Shown here in pieces: positions 8,474 to 16,654 of a stretch of 64,000 bases of DNA. How positions within the stretch are numbered: position 1 is the first letter of the stretch; every line of letters begins with the position of its first letter. A program made the translations under genes and the position numbers. Location: NCBI RefSeq assembly GCF_003437535.1, contig NZ_QSQT01000004.1, forward strand, positions 1-64,000, given 5' to 3'. The notes beneath the pieces were generated by a model. The model was not told where the DNA came from, ran no database searches, and saw nothing but the letters and a program-made list of their open reading frames with translations. Origin of the DNA: Phocaeicola plebeius. Its GTDB lineage: Bacteria; Bacteroidota; Bacteroidia; Bacteroidales; Bacteroidaceae.

Positions 8474-11320
8474 ATGAAAAACATACGAATAAAGTCTGTT
8501 TTATGTGCGGCACTTGCAACTTCTTCATTGTATGTCGGCGCTCAAAATTTGCCGTCAGAATTGTTGGATGCCAGTTCAGATTCTTTATCTGTTGCTGAAG
8601 AGGAGTTAGTACAGGTTGCTTATAGAAAGGTGAACAAAAAAGACCTTTTAGGAGGAGTTTCTTCTGTAAATGTAGAAGAATTAATGAAAAAGGATTACTT
8701 CACATACAGCTTAGACGGCATGGAGAACATGGTTAGTGGCTGGAACGGAAGTAGTTTGTGGGGAATGGATTCTTATCTGGTATTGGTAGATGGAGTGCCC
8801 CGTGATGCAAACAACGTAATGCCTTCTGAAATTAAAGACATTACTTTCCTGAAAGGTGCTTCTGCTGTGGTTCTGTATGGTAGCCGTGCTGCCAAAGGTG
8901 TTATTTATATCACAACTAAACGTGGAAAGGAAGGAGATACTCGTATTGATGTAAGAGGTAATACCGGTTTTTTCGTTCCGAAAAGTTATCCGAAATATTT
9001 AGGATCAGCTGAATACATGACATTGTATAATGAAGCTCGTGTAAATGATGGCATGGATCCGTTATATAGTGATGTGGATATTTATAACCATGGTTCTGGA
9101 ATAAACCCTTATCGTTATCCGGATGTAAATCTTTATTCTGATGATTATCTGAAAAAGGCTTACAATCAGTCGGATGTAACGGCTGAAATTTCAGGTGGTT
9201 CTGAAAAGGCACGGTTTTATACCAATATCAACCTTTATAATACAGGTTCATTGATAAAGGTAGGTAATGCGAAAGATGACCGTACAACTCGCTTTAGTGT
9301 ACGTGGTAACATTGATGTGAATCTGGGACAATATGTTAAGACTTACGTGAATGCCAATGCTACTTTCTATGATGGACGTAGTGCCCGTGGTAATTTCTGG
9401 GGAGCTGCAGCTTCACTGAGACCTAACCGTATTTCTCCGCTGATTCCTGTTGATTATATTATGCAGAATAATACGGATGCATGGAATCTGGTAAATAATA
9501 GTCGTTACTTAATTGATGGAAAATATCTGTTAGGCGGTACACAAGTAGATCAGACTAATGAAATTGCCAATCTTTATGCGGCTGGTGTCAATACCTATAC
9601 AAGTCGTCAATATCAGTTTGACATGGGAGTAGATGTGGATCTTTCTATGCTTTTGAAAGGTCTTTCCTTTCAGACTCGTTTTGCGATAGATTATGCAACA
9701 ACCTACAATCGCTATTATGGTGATACTTATGCTACTTATGAACCTCAATGGGCTAATGTGAACGGTCAGGATCTGATTGTGGGCTTGACAAAGTATGGTG
9801 ATGACGTACACGATGGTATTCAGCATATTGCCGATAGCTGGAATCGTCAGACTATGGCATTCTCGGCTCAGTTGAACTATAACAACAAATTTGCAGATAG
9901 TCACAATATTTCTGCTATGTTGATTGCAGCCGGATATCAGCAAGGTGAAAGTGCCGTATATCATAAAACCAGCAATGTCAATTTAGGTTTGCAGGTTGAT
10001 TATGATTATTTGAGCAAATATTATATGAGTTTTGGAGGAGCTTTAATCCATTCTGCTCGTCTTCCGGAAAATAATCGTAATGCTTTCTCACCTTCACTTA
10101 CTTTGGGATGGCGTTTAAGCAATGAAAGCTTCCTGGAAGATTCATCGGTTCTGGATGATTTAATGCTGAGTGTTTCAGGTTCGGTATTAAATACAGACTT
10201 GGGAATTGATGATTACTATATGTACCAAAGTAGCTACGACCAGGCTAATGGTGCTTGGTGGGGTTGGGCTGATGGTAACCAGAGCCATGCAACAGAAGCT
10301 AGACGCGGTAATAATTCAGATCTGTCTTTCATCAAGCGTAAGGAGATTAGCGTAGGATTACGCGGTTCTTTATGGAATAAGATGCTGACTTTTGATGCAT
10401 CATTCTTTAAGAATAGCCTTGAAGGAATGTTGGTTCAACCTTCTAATAGTTATCCGAATTATTTTGTGTCTTATTGGCCCGAGAGTACTTTGCTTCCTTA
10501 TGTGAACTATAACAATAGTACCCGTACAGGTTTTGATTTAGCATTGAATTTCAATAAGAAGATGGGTGAAGTTGATTTTAACTTGGGAGTAAATGCTACT
10601 TACTATACCAATGAGAATACAAAGGTAGATGAACTGTATGAAGATGCATATCGTTATCGTAAGGGCAAACCTACTGATGGTATGTGGGGATTACAGGCTG
10701 AAGGTTTCTACAACAATGAAGAGGAAATTCAGAATTCAGGAATCACTTCCTCTTTCGGTGAATTGAAACCTGGTGATTTGAAATATGTAGATCAGAATGG
10801 TGATAAGATTATCGATGAAAAGGATGAAGTTTATTTGGGCGAACGCTATGGCTGGCAAGGAACTCCGTTGACAGTAGGTTTGAACCTTACATTGAAATGG
10901 AAGAACTTTACTTTGTTTGCTTTAGGTACCGGTTATTGGGGGGCTTCTGCTTTCATGAGTGGTGATTATTATTGGGTATATGGAGATAAGAAGTATTCAG
11001 AAGTGGTACGTGGACGTTGGACTCCTGAAACTGCAGAAACCGCAACTTATCCACGTTTGACTACACAAACGGATAATCACAACTATCGTAATTCTGATTT
11101 CTGGATGTATAAGACTAACCGGTTTAATCTGTCTCGTCTTCAGTTGACTTATGATTTGCCTAAACAATGGTTGGGAAATTCATTTGTACGTAGTTTCTCA
11201 GTATATGCTTATGCAAGCAACTTGTTGACAATATCGAAAGAACGTGAAAAGCTGGAACTGAATACAGGAGCAGCTCCTCAGACTCGTTTCTACAACATTG
11301 GTTTCAAGATAGGTTTCTAA
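8474..11320 (+). CDS. xusC: Second SusC-like TonB-dependent transporter (XusC type), lacking the N-terminal extension
   Basis: A 948-residue SusC-like barrel. The signal peptide ends at YVGAQ (about residue 24). Unlike the protein encoded at 3356 it has no CarboxypepD_reg-like domain: a short acidic stretch leads straight to EEELVQVAYRKVNKK and the plug (SYLVLVDGVPRDANN, ITFLKGASAVVLYGSRAAKGVIYITTKRGK). A DxDG-type segment (YVDQNGDKIIDEKDE) lies in an extracellular loop and could bind calcium. It sits 41 bases after the first SusD gene and 25 bases before the second. This matches XusC of the two-pair xylan loci, where both pairs contribute to binding of long xylan. Confidence 0.92.
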   Translation: MKNIRIKSVLCAALATSSLYVGAQNLPSELLDASSDSLSVAEEELVQVAYRKVNKKDLLGGVSSVNVEELMKKDYFTYSLDGMENMVSGWNGSSLWGMDSYLVLVDGVPRDANNVMPSEIKDITFLKGASAVVLYGSRAAKGVIYITTKRGKEGDTRIDVRGNTGFFVPKSYPKYLGSAEYMTLYNEARVNDGMDPLYSDVDIYNHGSGINPYRYPDVNLYSDDYLKKAYNQSDVTAEISGGSEKARFYTNINLYNTGSLIKVGNAKDDRTTRFSVRGNIDVNLGQYVKTYVNANATFYDGRSARGNFWGAAASLRPNRISPLIPVDYIMQNNTDAWNLVNNSRYLIDGKYLLGGTQVDQTNEIANLYAAGVNTYTSRQYQFDMGVDVDLSMLLKGLSFQTRFAIDYATTYNRYYGDTYATYEPQWANVNGQDLIVGLTKYGDDVHDGIQHIADSWNRQTMAFSAQLNYNNKFADSHNISAMLIAAGYQQGESAVYHKTSNVNLGLQVDYDYLSKYYMSFGGALIHSARLPENNRNAFSPSLTLGWRLSNESFLEDSSVLDDLMLSVSGSVLNTDLGIDDYYMYQSSYDQANGAWWGWADGNQSHATEARRGNNSDLSFIKRKEISVGLRGSLWNKMLTFDASFFKNSLEGMLVQPSNSYPNYFVSYWPESTLLPYVNYNNSTRTGFDLALNFNKKMGEVDFNLGVNATYYTNENTKVDELYEDAYRYRKGKPTDGMWGLQAEGFYNNEEEIQNSGITSSFGELKPGDLKYVDQNGDKIIDEKDEVYLGERYGWQGTPLTVGLNLTLKWKNFTLFALGTGYWGASAFMSGDYYWVYGDKKYSEVVRGRWTPETAETATYPRLTTQTDNHNYRNSDFWMYKTNRFNLSRLQLTYDLPKQWLGNSFVRSFSVYAYASNLLTISKEREKLELNTGAAPQTRFYNIGFKIGF

Positions 11321-11345
11321 ATTGATAAAATAAAAGTAGATTCTT

Positions 11346-13121
11346 ATGAAAAAAATATTGACAGTTTTTGTCGCGGCTTTTTTACTGGTGGGATGCGATG
11401 ATTTATTTACACCAGCAATTGAAAATAATAAGCAAGTTTCGGATGGCCTTGAAGATCCTTTGTATGCAGAAGGAATTTTGGCTAATGCTTATACTCGTAA
11501 TCCCTACAATTCACAGTCATTTAATGATGTGGCTACAGATGATGCTGTAACTAACCAGACAAGTAACAGTTATCTGAAGATGGCTACTGGTTCATGGACA
11601 TCAAATAACAATCCAATGGATCAGTGGGGATCTTGTAAGGCTGCTATTCATTACATTAATCTTTTCTTGACTCAGGTTGATCAGGTTTCATGGGTAAAAG
11701 ATCCGGTTGTGAATAAAATGTTTTGTGACCGTTTGAAAGGTGAAGCTTATGGTTTGCGTGCAATGTTTAATTTTTATATGTTGCAGGCTCATGCTGGATA
11801 CACAGAGGATGGTCGTTTGATGGGAGTACCTATTGTGGAGGAATTAGAAGATGAAACTTCTAATTTCAACTATCCGCGAAACACTTTTGATGAATGTATT
11901 CAGGCTATTTATGATGATGTTCAACGGGCTGAAGAGTTGTTACCGCTTGATTATGAGAATATCTCTTCCGATGCAGAAGTTCCGGAAGTATATCGTTCTG
12001 AAGGGGCTAATTTCAGCCAGTACAACATTGTGTTTGGTAACAATTTCCGTTCTCGTATGAGTGGACGTATCGCGTTGGCTTTTCGTGCAAAAGCTGCACT
12101 TTTAGCTGCCAGCCCGGCATTTGCAGAAGGTAGCAAAGGAACATGGGCAGAAGCTGCTGACTATAATGGTGAAATCCTGGATTTGATTGGTGGAGTAGCA
12201 GGTTTGGCAGCTCAGGGAAATACGTGGTATAAGAATGCGGATGAAATTAATAGCTTGACTGGAGGTTCTAATCCTCAGGAGATGCTTTGGAGAAATGGTA
12301 AGGATGCTACAGCTTATTCATTAGAGCAGGCGCAGTTCCCACCCAGCCTTTACGGTAGCGGTCAGATTAATCCGACTCAGAATTTAGTTGATGCTTTCCC
12401 GATGGCTAATGGTTATCCAATTGACTCTCCTGAAGCTGGTTATGATGACCAAAATCCTTATGCCAACCGTGATCCACGTCTGGCTCTCTATATTGTGGTG
12501 AATGGTACCGTTATGGGTACTGATGGCAAGACCATTGATACAAGTGTAGATAATACTTCTAACAATGATGGTTTGAATAAAGAAAATGGCTATTCTACCC
12601 GTACAGGTTATTATCTGCGTAAACATTTACGTGAAGATGTATATTTGAGCTCTACAACCACTACAGGACAGCCACATTATAGTCCGCGTATCCGCTATAC
12701 TGAAATTTATTTGAATTATGCGGAAGCAGCCAATGAGGCATGGGGACCTACAGGTACTGGTTTACATGGTTATTCTGCTTATGATGTTATTAAAGCCATT
12801 CGTCAGCGTGCTGGAATTAAAGATGCTTCAGGAAATGATCCTTATTTGGAAAGTGTGAAGAATGATCAAGCTAAAATGCGTGATTTAATACGAAATGAAC
12901 GTCGTTTGGAATTGTGTTTTGAAGGTTTCCGTTTTTGGGATTTGCGCCGTTGGAACATGGATTTGAACGAACCGGCAAAAGGAATACGTATTAGTGGAGG
13001 AACCTATCAGGTATTTAATGTTGAAAGCCGTACATATAATGATTTCATGCGGTTTGGTCCTATTCCTTATAGCGAAGTAGTGAAATTTGATGCATTGGAA
13101 CAGAATAAGGGTTGGGATTGA
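11346..13121 (+). CDS. xusD: Second SusD-like surface glycan-binding lipoprotein (XusD type)
   Basis: A 591-residue SusD/RagB-family protein, partner of the pore encoded at 8474. The signal is short, with lipobox LVGC and Cys17, followed by DDLF, an acidic surface-export-like sequence. Helical repeats occupy the first half (GLRAMFNFYMLQAHAGY near 140). The C-terminal signature LIRNERRLELCFEGFRFWDLRRWN (about residues 520-540) is diagnostic of the family. The sequence differs greatly from the first SusD, as is usual where two pairs bind different parts of xylan. It is in operon with its neighbours, with gaps of 25 and 21 bases. Confidence 0.93.
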   Translation: MKKILTVFVAAFLLVGCDDLFTPAIENNKQVSDGLEDPLYAEGILANAYTRNPYNSQSFNDVATDDAVTNQTSNSYLKMATGSWTSNNNPMDQWGSCKAAIHYINLFLTQVDQVSWVKDPVVNKMFCDRLKGEAYGLRAMFNFYMLQAHAGYTEDGRLMGVPIVEELEDETSNFNYPRNTFDECIQAIYDDVQRAEELLPLDYENISSDAEVPEVYRSEGANFSQYNIVFGNNFRSRMSGRIALAFRAKAALLAASPAFAEGSKGTWAEAADYNGEILDLIGGVAGLAAQGNTWYKNADEINSLTGGSNPQEMLWRNGKDATAYSLEQAQFPPSLYGSGQINPTQNLVDAFPMANGYPIDSPEAGYDDQNPYANRDPRLALYIVVNGTVMGTDGKTIDTSVDNTSNNDGLNKENGYSTRTGYYLRKHLREDVYLSSTTTTGQPHYSPRIRYTEIYLNYAEAANEAWGPTGTGLHGYSAYDVIKAIRQRAGIKDASGNDPYLESVKNDQAKMRDLIRNERRLELCFEGFRFWDLRRWNMDLNEPAKGIRISGGTYQVFNVESRTYNDFMRFGPIPYSEVVKFDALEQNKGWD

Positions 13122-13142
13122 TTTTATGTGGAATAATTTTTA

Positions 13143-14162
13143 ATGACTGAAAAAATGAAAAAACTATTTTATTTGTTTTCACTGTTAGCGTTGGTTTCTT
13201 TCTCTTCGTGTGAGAATGGGGATTGGTCTTTCCCTGACTATGGAACAACTACTGTATATTTTGCTTATCAGTATCCGGTGCGTACTATCGTTTTGGGTAA
13301 TGATGAAGTTTTTGACAATACACTTGATAATCAACATAAATGTATGATTAAGGCAACAATGGGTGGTGTATATGAAAATCAAACATCGCCTGTGGTTGAT
13401 ATTGAAGTGGTAAATTCTTTGTGTGACAACTTGAAGTTCTCTACAGGAGAAGACGTGGTTCCTATGCCTGCTGAATATTATACACTTTCTTCTGACCAAA
13501 TCACTATACCTCAAGGTCAGATTAGTGCGGGAGTAGAAGTACAGTTGACTGATGCTTTCTTTGCTGATCCTAAAGCAATAGAAACTACGTATGTAATTCC
13601 TTTGGTAATGTCAAATGTACATAATGCGGATTCTATTTTGTCAGGCTCTCCTTTAGTGGAAAATCCTGTTCGTTGCAACAAGTCAGACTGGAATGTATTG
13701 CCGAAAGATTACATTTTGTATGCCGTGAAGTATATTAATCCGTGGGATGCAGTTTATTTGCGTCGTGGGGTAGATCAAATTACTCAAGGTGGTGCTACTA
13801 ATACAGTCGTTCGTCATACAGGTTCTGTTGAAAGTGATGAAGTTTGTGAATTGACAACTCGTTCATTGAAGGATGCTAATTTTGCTTTGACTCTTAATGA
13901 TCAAAATTGCAACTTGATTCTTTCTTTTAATGATAATAATGAATGTACACTTTCTACAGACACTCCGGGCTGCACTGTTTCAGGTTCTGGTAAGTATGTA
14001 GAGAAGGGAGAAAAGAATTCCTTTAATAACAAAGATCGTGACGTCTTGTATTTGGATTATACAGTGGATTTAGGTTCTACTGTCTATGCAACTAAGGATA
14101 CATTGGTTATGCGCGATCGTCAGGTTAAGGCTGAATGGTTTGATGTTACATATAATAAATAA
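13143..14162 (+). CDS. xusE: Surface lipoprotein of the DUF1735 type, probable SGBP (XusE position)
   Basis: A 339-residue lipoprotein with lipobox FSSC (Cys23) followed by ENGD, a surface-export-like sequence. The N-terminal part (about 30-165) resembles DUF1735/BT_3987-like beta-sandwich domains of surface glycan-binding proteins; the key stretch is TTYVIPLVMSN with an earlier IPQGQ. The C-terminal part is also beta-rich and I do not recognise it. There is no enzyme motif. Its position between the second SusD and the GH10 is that of XusE, so xylan binding at the cell surface is inferred. The start may be ATG 13143 or ATG 13155; the latter gives the more usual MKKLF signal. Confidence 0.78.
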   Translation: MTEKMKKLFYLFSLLALVSFSSCENGDWSFPDYGTTTVYFAYQYPVRTIVLGNDEVFDNTLDNQHKCMIKATMGGVYENQTSPVVDIEVVNSLCDNLKFSTGEDVVPMPAEYYTLSSDQITIPQGQISAGVEVQLTDAFFADPKAIETTYVIPLVMSNVHNADSILSGSPLVENPVRCNKSDWNVLPKDYILYAVKYINPWDAVYLRRGVDQITQGGATNTVVRHTGSVESDEVCELTTRSLKDANFALTLNDQNCNLILSFNDNNECTLSTDTPGCTVSGSGKYVEKGEKNSFNNKDRDVLYLDYTVDLGSTVYATKDTLVMRDRQVKAEWFDVTYNK

Positions 14163-14180
14163 CCTTAAATTAAAGAAGAC

Positions 14181-16439
14181 ATGAAACAATATATGAAATT
14201 GCTTCCGGTATTAGCCTTAGGGATGGTAGTAGAATCATGTGTTGACGATGCCCTATTGCCCTATTCGGTTCAAAAACCGACAAGCGTTGCTCAATATGAA
14301 TATTTGAATAATTATGACGTGTTGAAATCATATCTGGACCGTGCTAAAAATCCCAACTTCAAGTTGGGATTAGCGGCCAGTGTAAGTGATTTTGTTCAGC
14401 AAGGTGTAGTTTATGAAGCGGTTACTACAAACTTTGACGAGATGACTGCAGGCAATGCAATGAAATATGCCTCAGTTGTAGCCGATGATGGTACGATGAA
14501 CTTTTCAACGGTTTCAAATTTTGTAGATGTAGCCAAAGCTGCAGGTATTACGATTTACGGTCATACATTAGGTTGGCATGCACAGCAGAATATGACTTAT
14601 TTGAATGGGTTGATTGCTGATAAAGAAATCACAGTTGATCCAGGAGATGCCGAAGAGGTAAATGATGTGTATGTAGATTATTCTACACTAGGATCTTATA
14701 CTTATTGGCATGGTGATAAAGTAGATGCTAGTATTAATTCTGATGGTAATTTGTTAATTCATAATCCGGAAGCTATTGAGAATTTTTACGAAATTCAATA
14801 TCATGTGGCGAATGGTTTAGTTGCTAGTCCGGATATAGAATATACGGTTACTGCTAAGATAAAGGCTAGTGGCGATGGATATTTGACATGTTGTATTGGA
14901 GATTGGGGAGGACAACAAACTGCTGCTTTATCATTTACAACTGAATGGCAGGAAGTTAAACTTACATTTACAGGAGTGAATACAGCTGATGGTTTTGTGA
15001 TGTTTCAATCTGGAAACTTTGCTGGAGATATAGAAATTGAATGGCTTAAAGTAACGCATAAAGAAGCACCGTCAATTTCACTTTGGAATAATATGCTTTT
15101 AAATAGTGACTGTGAAAGTGATGATACTTCTTGCTTTTATGCAACGGAAATGACATCTGGTCCTAAAGCTGCTACTTTTGGTGCTGCGGGAACAGGTGCT
15201 GATGGAGCTGGACGTGCTATTGTTGTTAAATCAGGAGATAATCCGACAAATACTTGGGATACTCAATTCTTTGTAAAGACTCCGAGAATGATGATGGCTG
15301 GCGAAAAATATCGTTTTAGCATGAAATATCGCGCAGATAAAGAAGCTGGATGTGAAACTCAGTCGCATAATGAACCTGGTGGATATGTTTTCTATAATAT
15401 GTTTACTAATCCTACTTTCTCTACCACTTGGCAGGAATTTGTGTATGAAGGAACTATTTCTGAGGATCAAGCAGGTGCGAGTGGTATGAATACTATTGCA
15501 TTTAATTTGTCTGTATTGCCAGAAGCTAATACTTATTATTTTGATGATATTAAATGGGAATTGGAGGAAAAAGGAAATACAATTCCTTTGACTCCTGAAG
15601 AAAAGAAAGATACGCTTACTTGGGCTTTGGATAACTGGGTTAAAGGTATGATGGAAGCAACAGGTGGCTATGTTACAGCTTGGGATTTGGCAAATGAAAC
15701 AGTTTCTGGAGTAGATAATGACGGCGATGGTTTCTATGATTTGCAGTCATCTGAGAATGGAGATCCTACAACTAATTTCTATTGGACTGATTATTTAGGC
15801 GATATTGATTATGTACGTATTCTTGAATCAAGAGCACGTAAATATTTCAAGGAATATGGAGGCGATCCGTCTAAGTTGAAGTTGTTTATCAATGATTTTA
15901 ATCTAGAGTCTTGGTGGGATGGTAATCAAAAAGTAAAGAGCTTGGTTGAATGGATTAGAAGATGGGAATCAGATGGTGTAACAAAGATTGATGGTATTGG
16001 AACCCAAATGCACGTAAGCTATATTTTGAACGAAGCAGATCAAAAAGCTCAAGAGGATGCAATCGTTAATATGTTTAAGATATTAGCTGAAAGTGGTAAG
16101 CTTATCAAAATCTCAGAATTGGATATGGGTATTGTAGACAAAGCTTTCGGTACTGCTATCAAGACTGAGAATGTAACTTATGAGCAACAACTGAAAATGG
16201 CAGAGTTCTATCAGTTTATTATCAGTAAATATTTTGAGATAATTCCTGTAGAGCAGCAATATGGTATTACTCAGTGGTGTGCTACAGATAGTCCGGCTGA
16301 TTCTGGTTGGAGACCAGGAGAACCTACTGGTTTATGGGATAGCAGCTTTAAACGTAAACCGACGTATGCTGGATTTGCTAATGGACTTGCTGGTAAAGTT
16401 ATAGCAGAGCCATCTGAAGAATTGAGTCAGGAAAAATAA
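14181..16439 (+). CDS. GH10 endo-1,4-beta-xylanase with two CBM modules inserted in the catalytic domain
   Basis: A 752-residue surface lipoprotein (lipobox VESC, Cys20, followed by VDD) that cuts the xylan backbone outside the cell. The GH10 barrel starts at about residue 45 (FKLGLAAS, GHTLGWHAQ near 115-123), is interrupted from about 150 to 465 by two CBM4/22-like beta-sandwiches, and resumes with the acid/base Glu506 in LANETVSG and the nucleophile Glu646 in KISELDMG. This insertion architecture is known from Prevotella Xyn10C and Bacteroides orthologues. It is the last of six tightly spaced genes (18 bases after the previous stop). A DNDGDGFYD stretch after the acid/base could bind calcium. 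All catalytic residues are present. Confidence 0.94.
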   Translation: MKQYMKLLPVLALGMVVESCVDDALLPYSVQKPTSVAQYEYLNNYDVLKSYLDRAKNPNFKLGLAASVSDFVQQGVVYEAVTTNFDEMTAGNAMKYASVVADDGTMNFSTVSNFVDVAKAAGITIYGHTLGWHAQQNMTYLNGLIADKEITVDPGDAEEVNDVYVDYSTLGSYTYWHGDKVDASINSDGNLLIHNPEAIENFYEIQYHVANGLVASPDIEYTVTAKIKASGDGYLTCCIGDWGGQQTAALSFTTEWQEVKLTFTGVNTADGFVMFQSGNFAGDIEIEWLKVTHKEAPSISLWNNMLLNSDCESDDTSCFYATEMTSGPKAATFGAAGTGADGAGRAIVVKSGDNPTNTWDTQFFVKTPRMMMAGEKYRFSMKYRADKEAGCETQSHNEPGGYVFYNMFTNPTFSTTWQEFVYEGTISEDQAGASGMNTIAFNLSVLPEANTYYFDDIKWELEEKGNTIPLTPEEKKDTLTWALDNWVKGMMEATGGYVTAWDLANETVSGVDNDGDGFYDLQSSENGDPTTNFYWTDYLGDIDYVRILESRARKYFKEYGGDPSKLKLFINDFNLESWWDGNQKVKSLVEWIRRWESDGVTKIDGIGTQMHVSYILNEADQKAQEDAIVNMFKILAESGKLIKISELDMGIVDKAFGTAIKTENVTYEQQLKMAEFYQFIISKYFEIIPVEQQYGITQWCATDSPADSGWRPGEPTGLWDSSFKRKPTYAGFANGLAGKVIAEPSEELSQEK

Positions 16440-16521
16440 TTAAGCATTTGTAATACCAAAATTAGAAGTGTTTAATAGACAAAATTCAGAGTGATAATTT
16501 CACAAGAATAAAATTATACAT

Positions 16522-16581
16522 GAAAGTTTCTCTTATTCCTGTTTTTGTTATTTGTAAAAGATGGGGATAAGAGAAATTTTC
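16522..16581. repeat. Long imperfect hairpin between GH10 and GH115
   Basis: GAAAGTTTCTCTTAT (16522-16536) pairs with ATAAGAGAAATTTTC (16567-16581) with one G-U, and the stem can extend inward through TTCC/GGGG. The loop is T-rich. No T-run follows on either strand, so it is not a normal terminator. It lies in the longest gap (215 bases) of this operon and may be a processing, stability or read-through control element. Confidence 0.55.
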
Positions 16582-16654
16582 ATAATATTGGATGTGGAAT
16601 TGATTACGAGTCTTTGTTGTCGTTTTTTGAAATAAATGATTTTAAATTTATACC

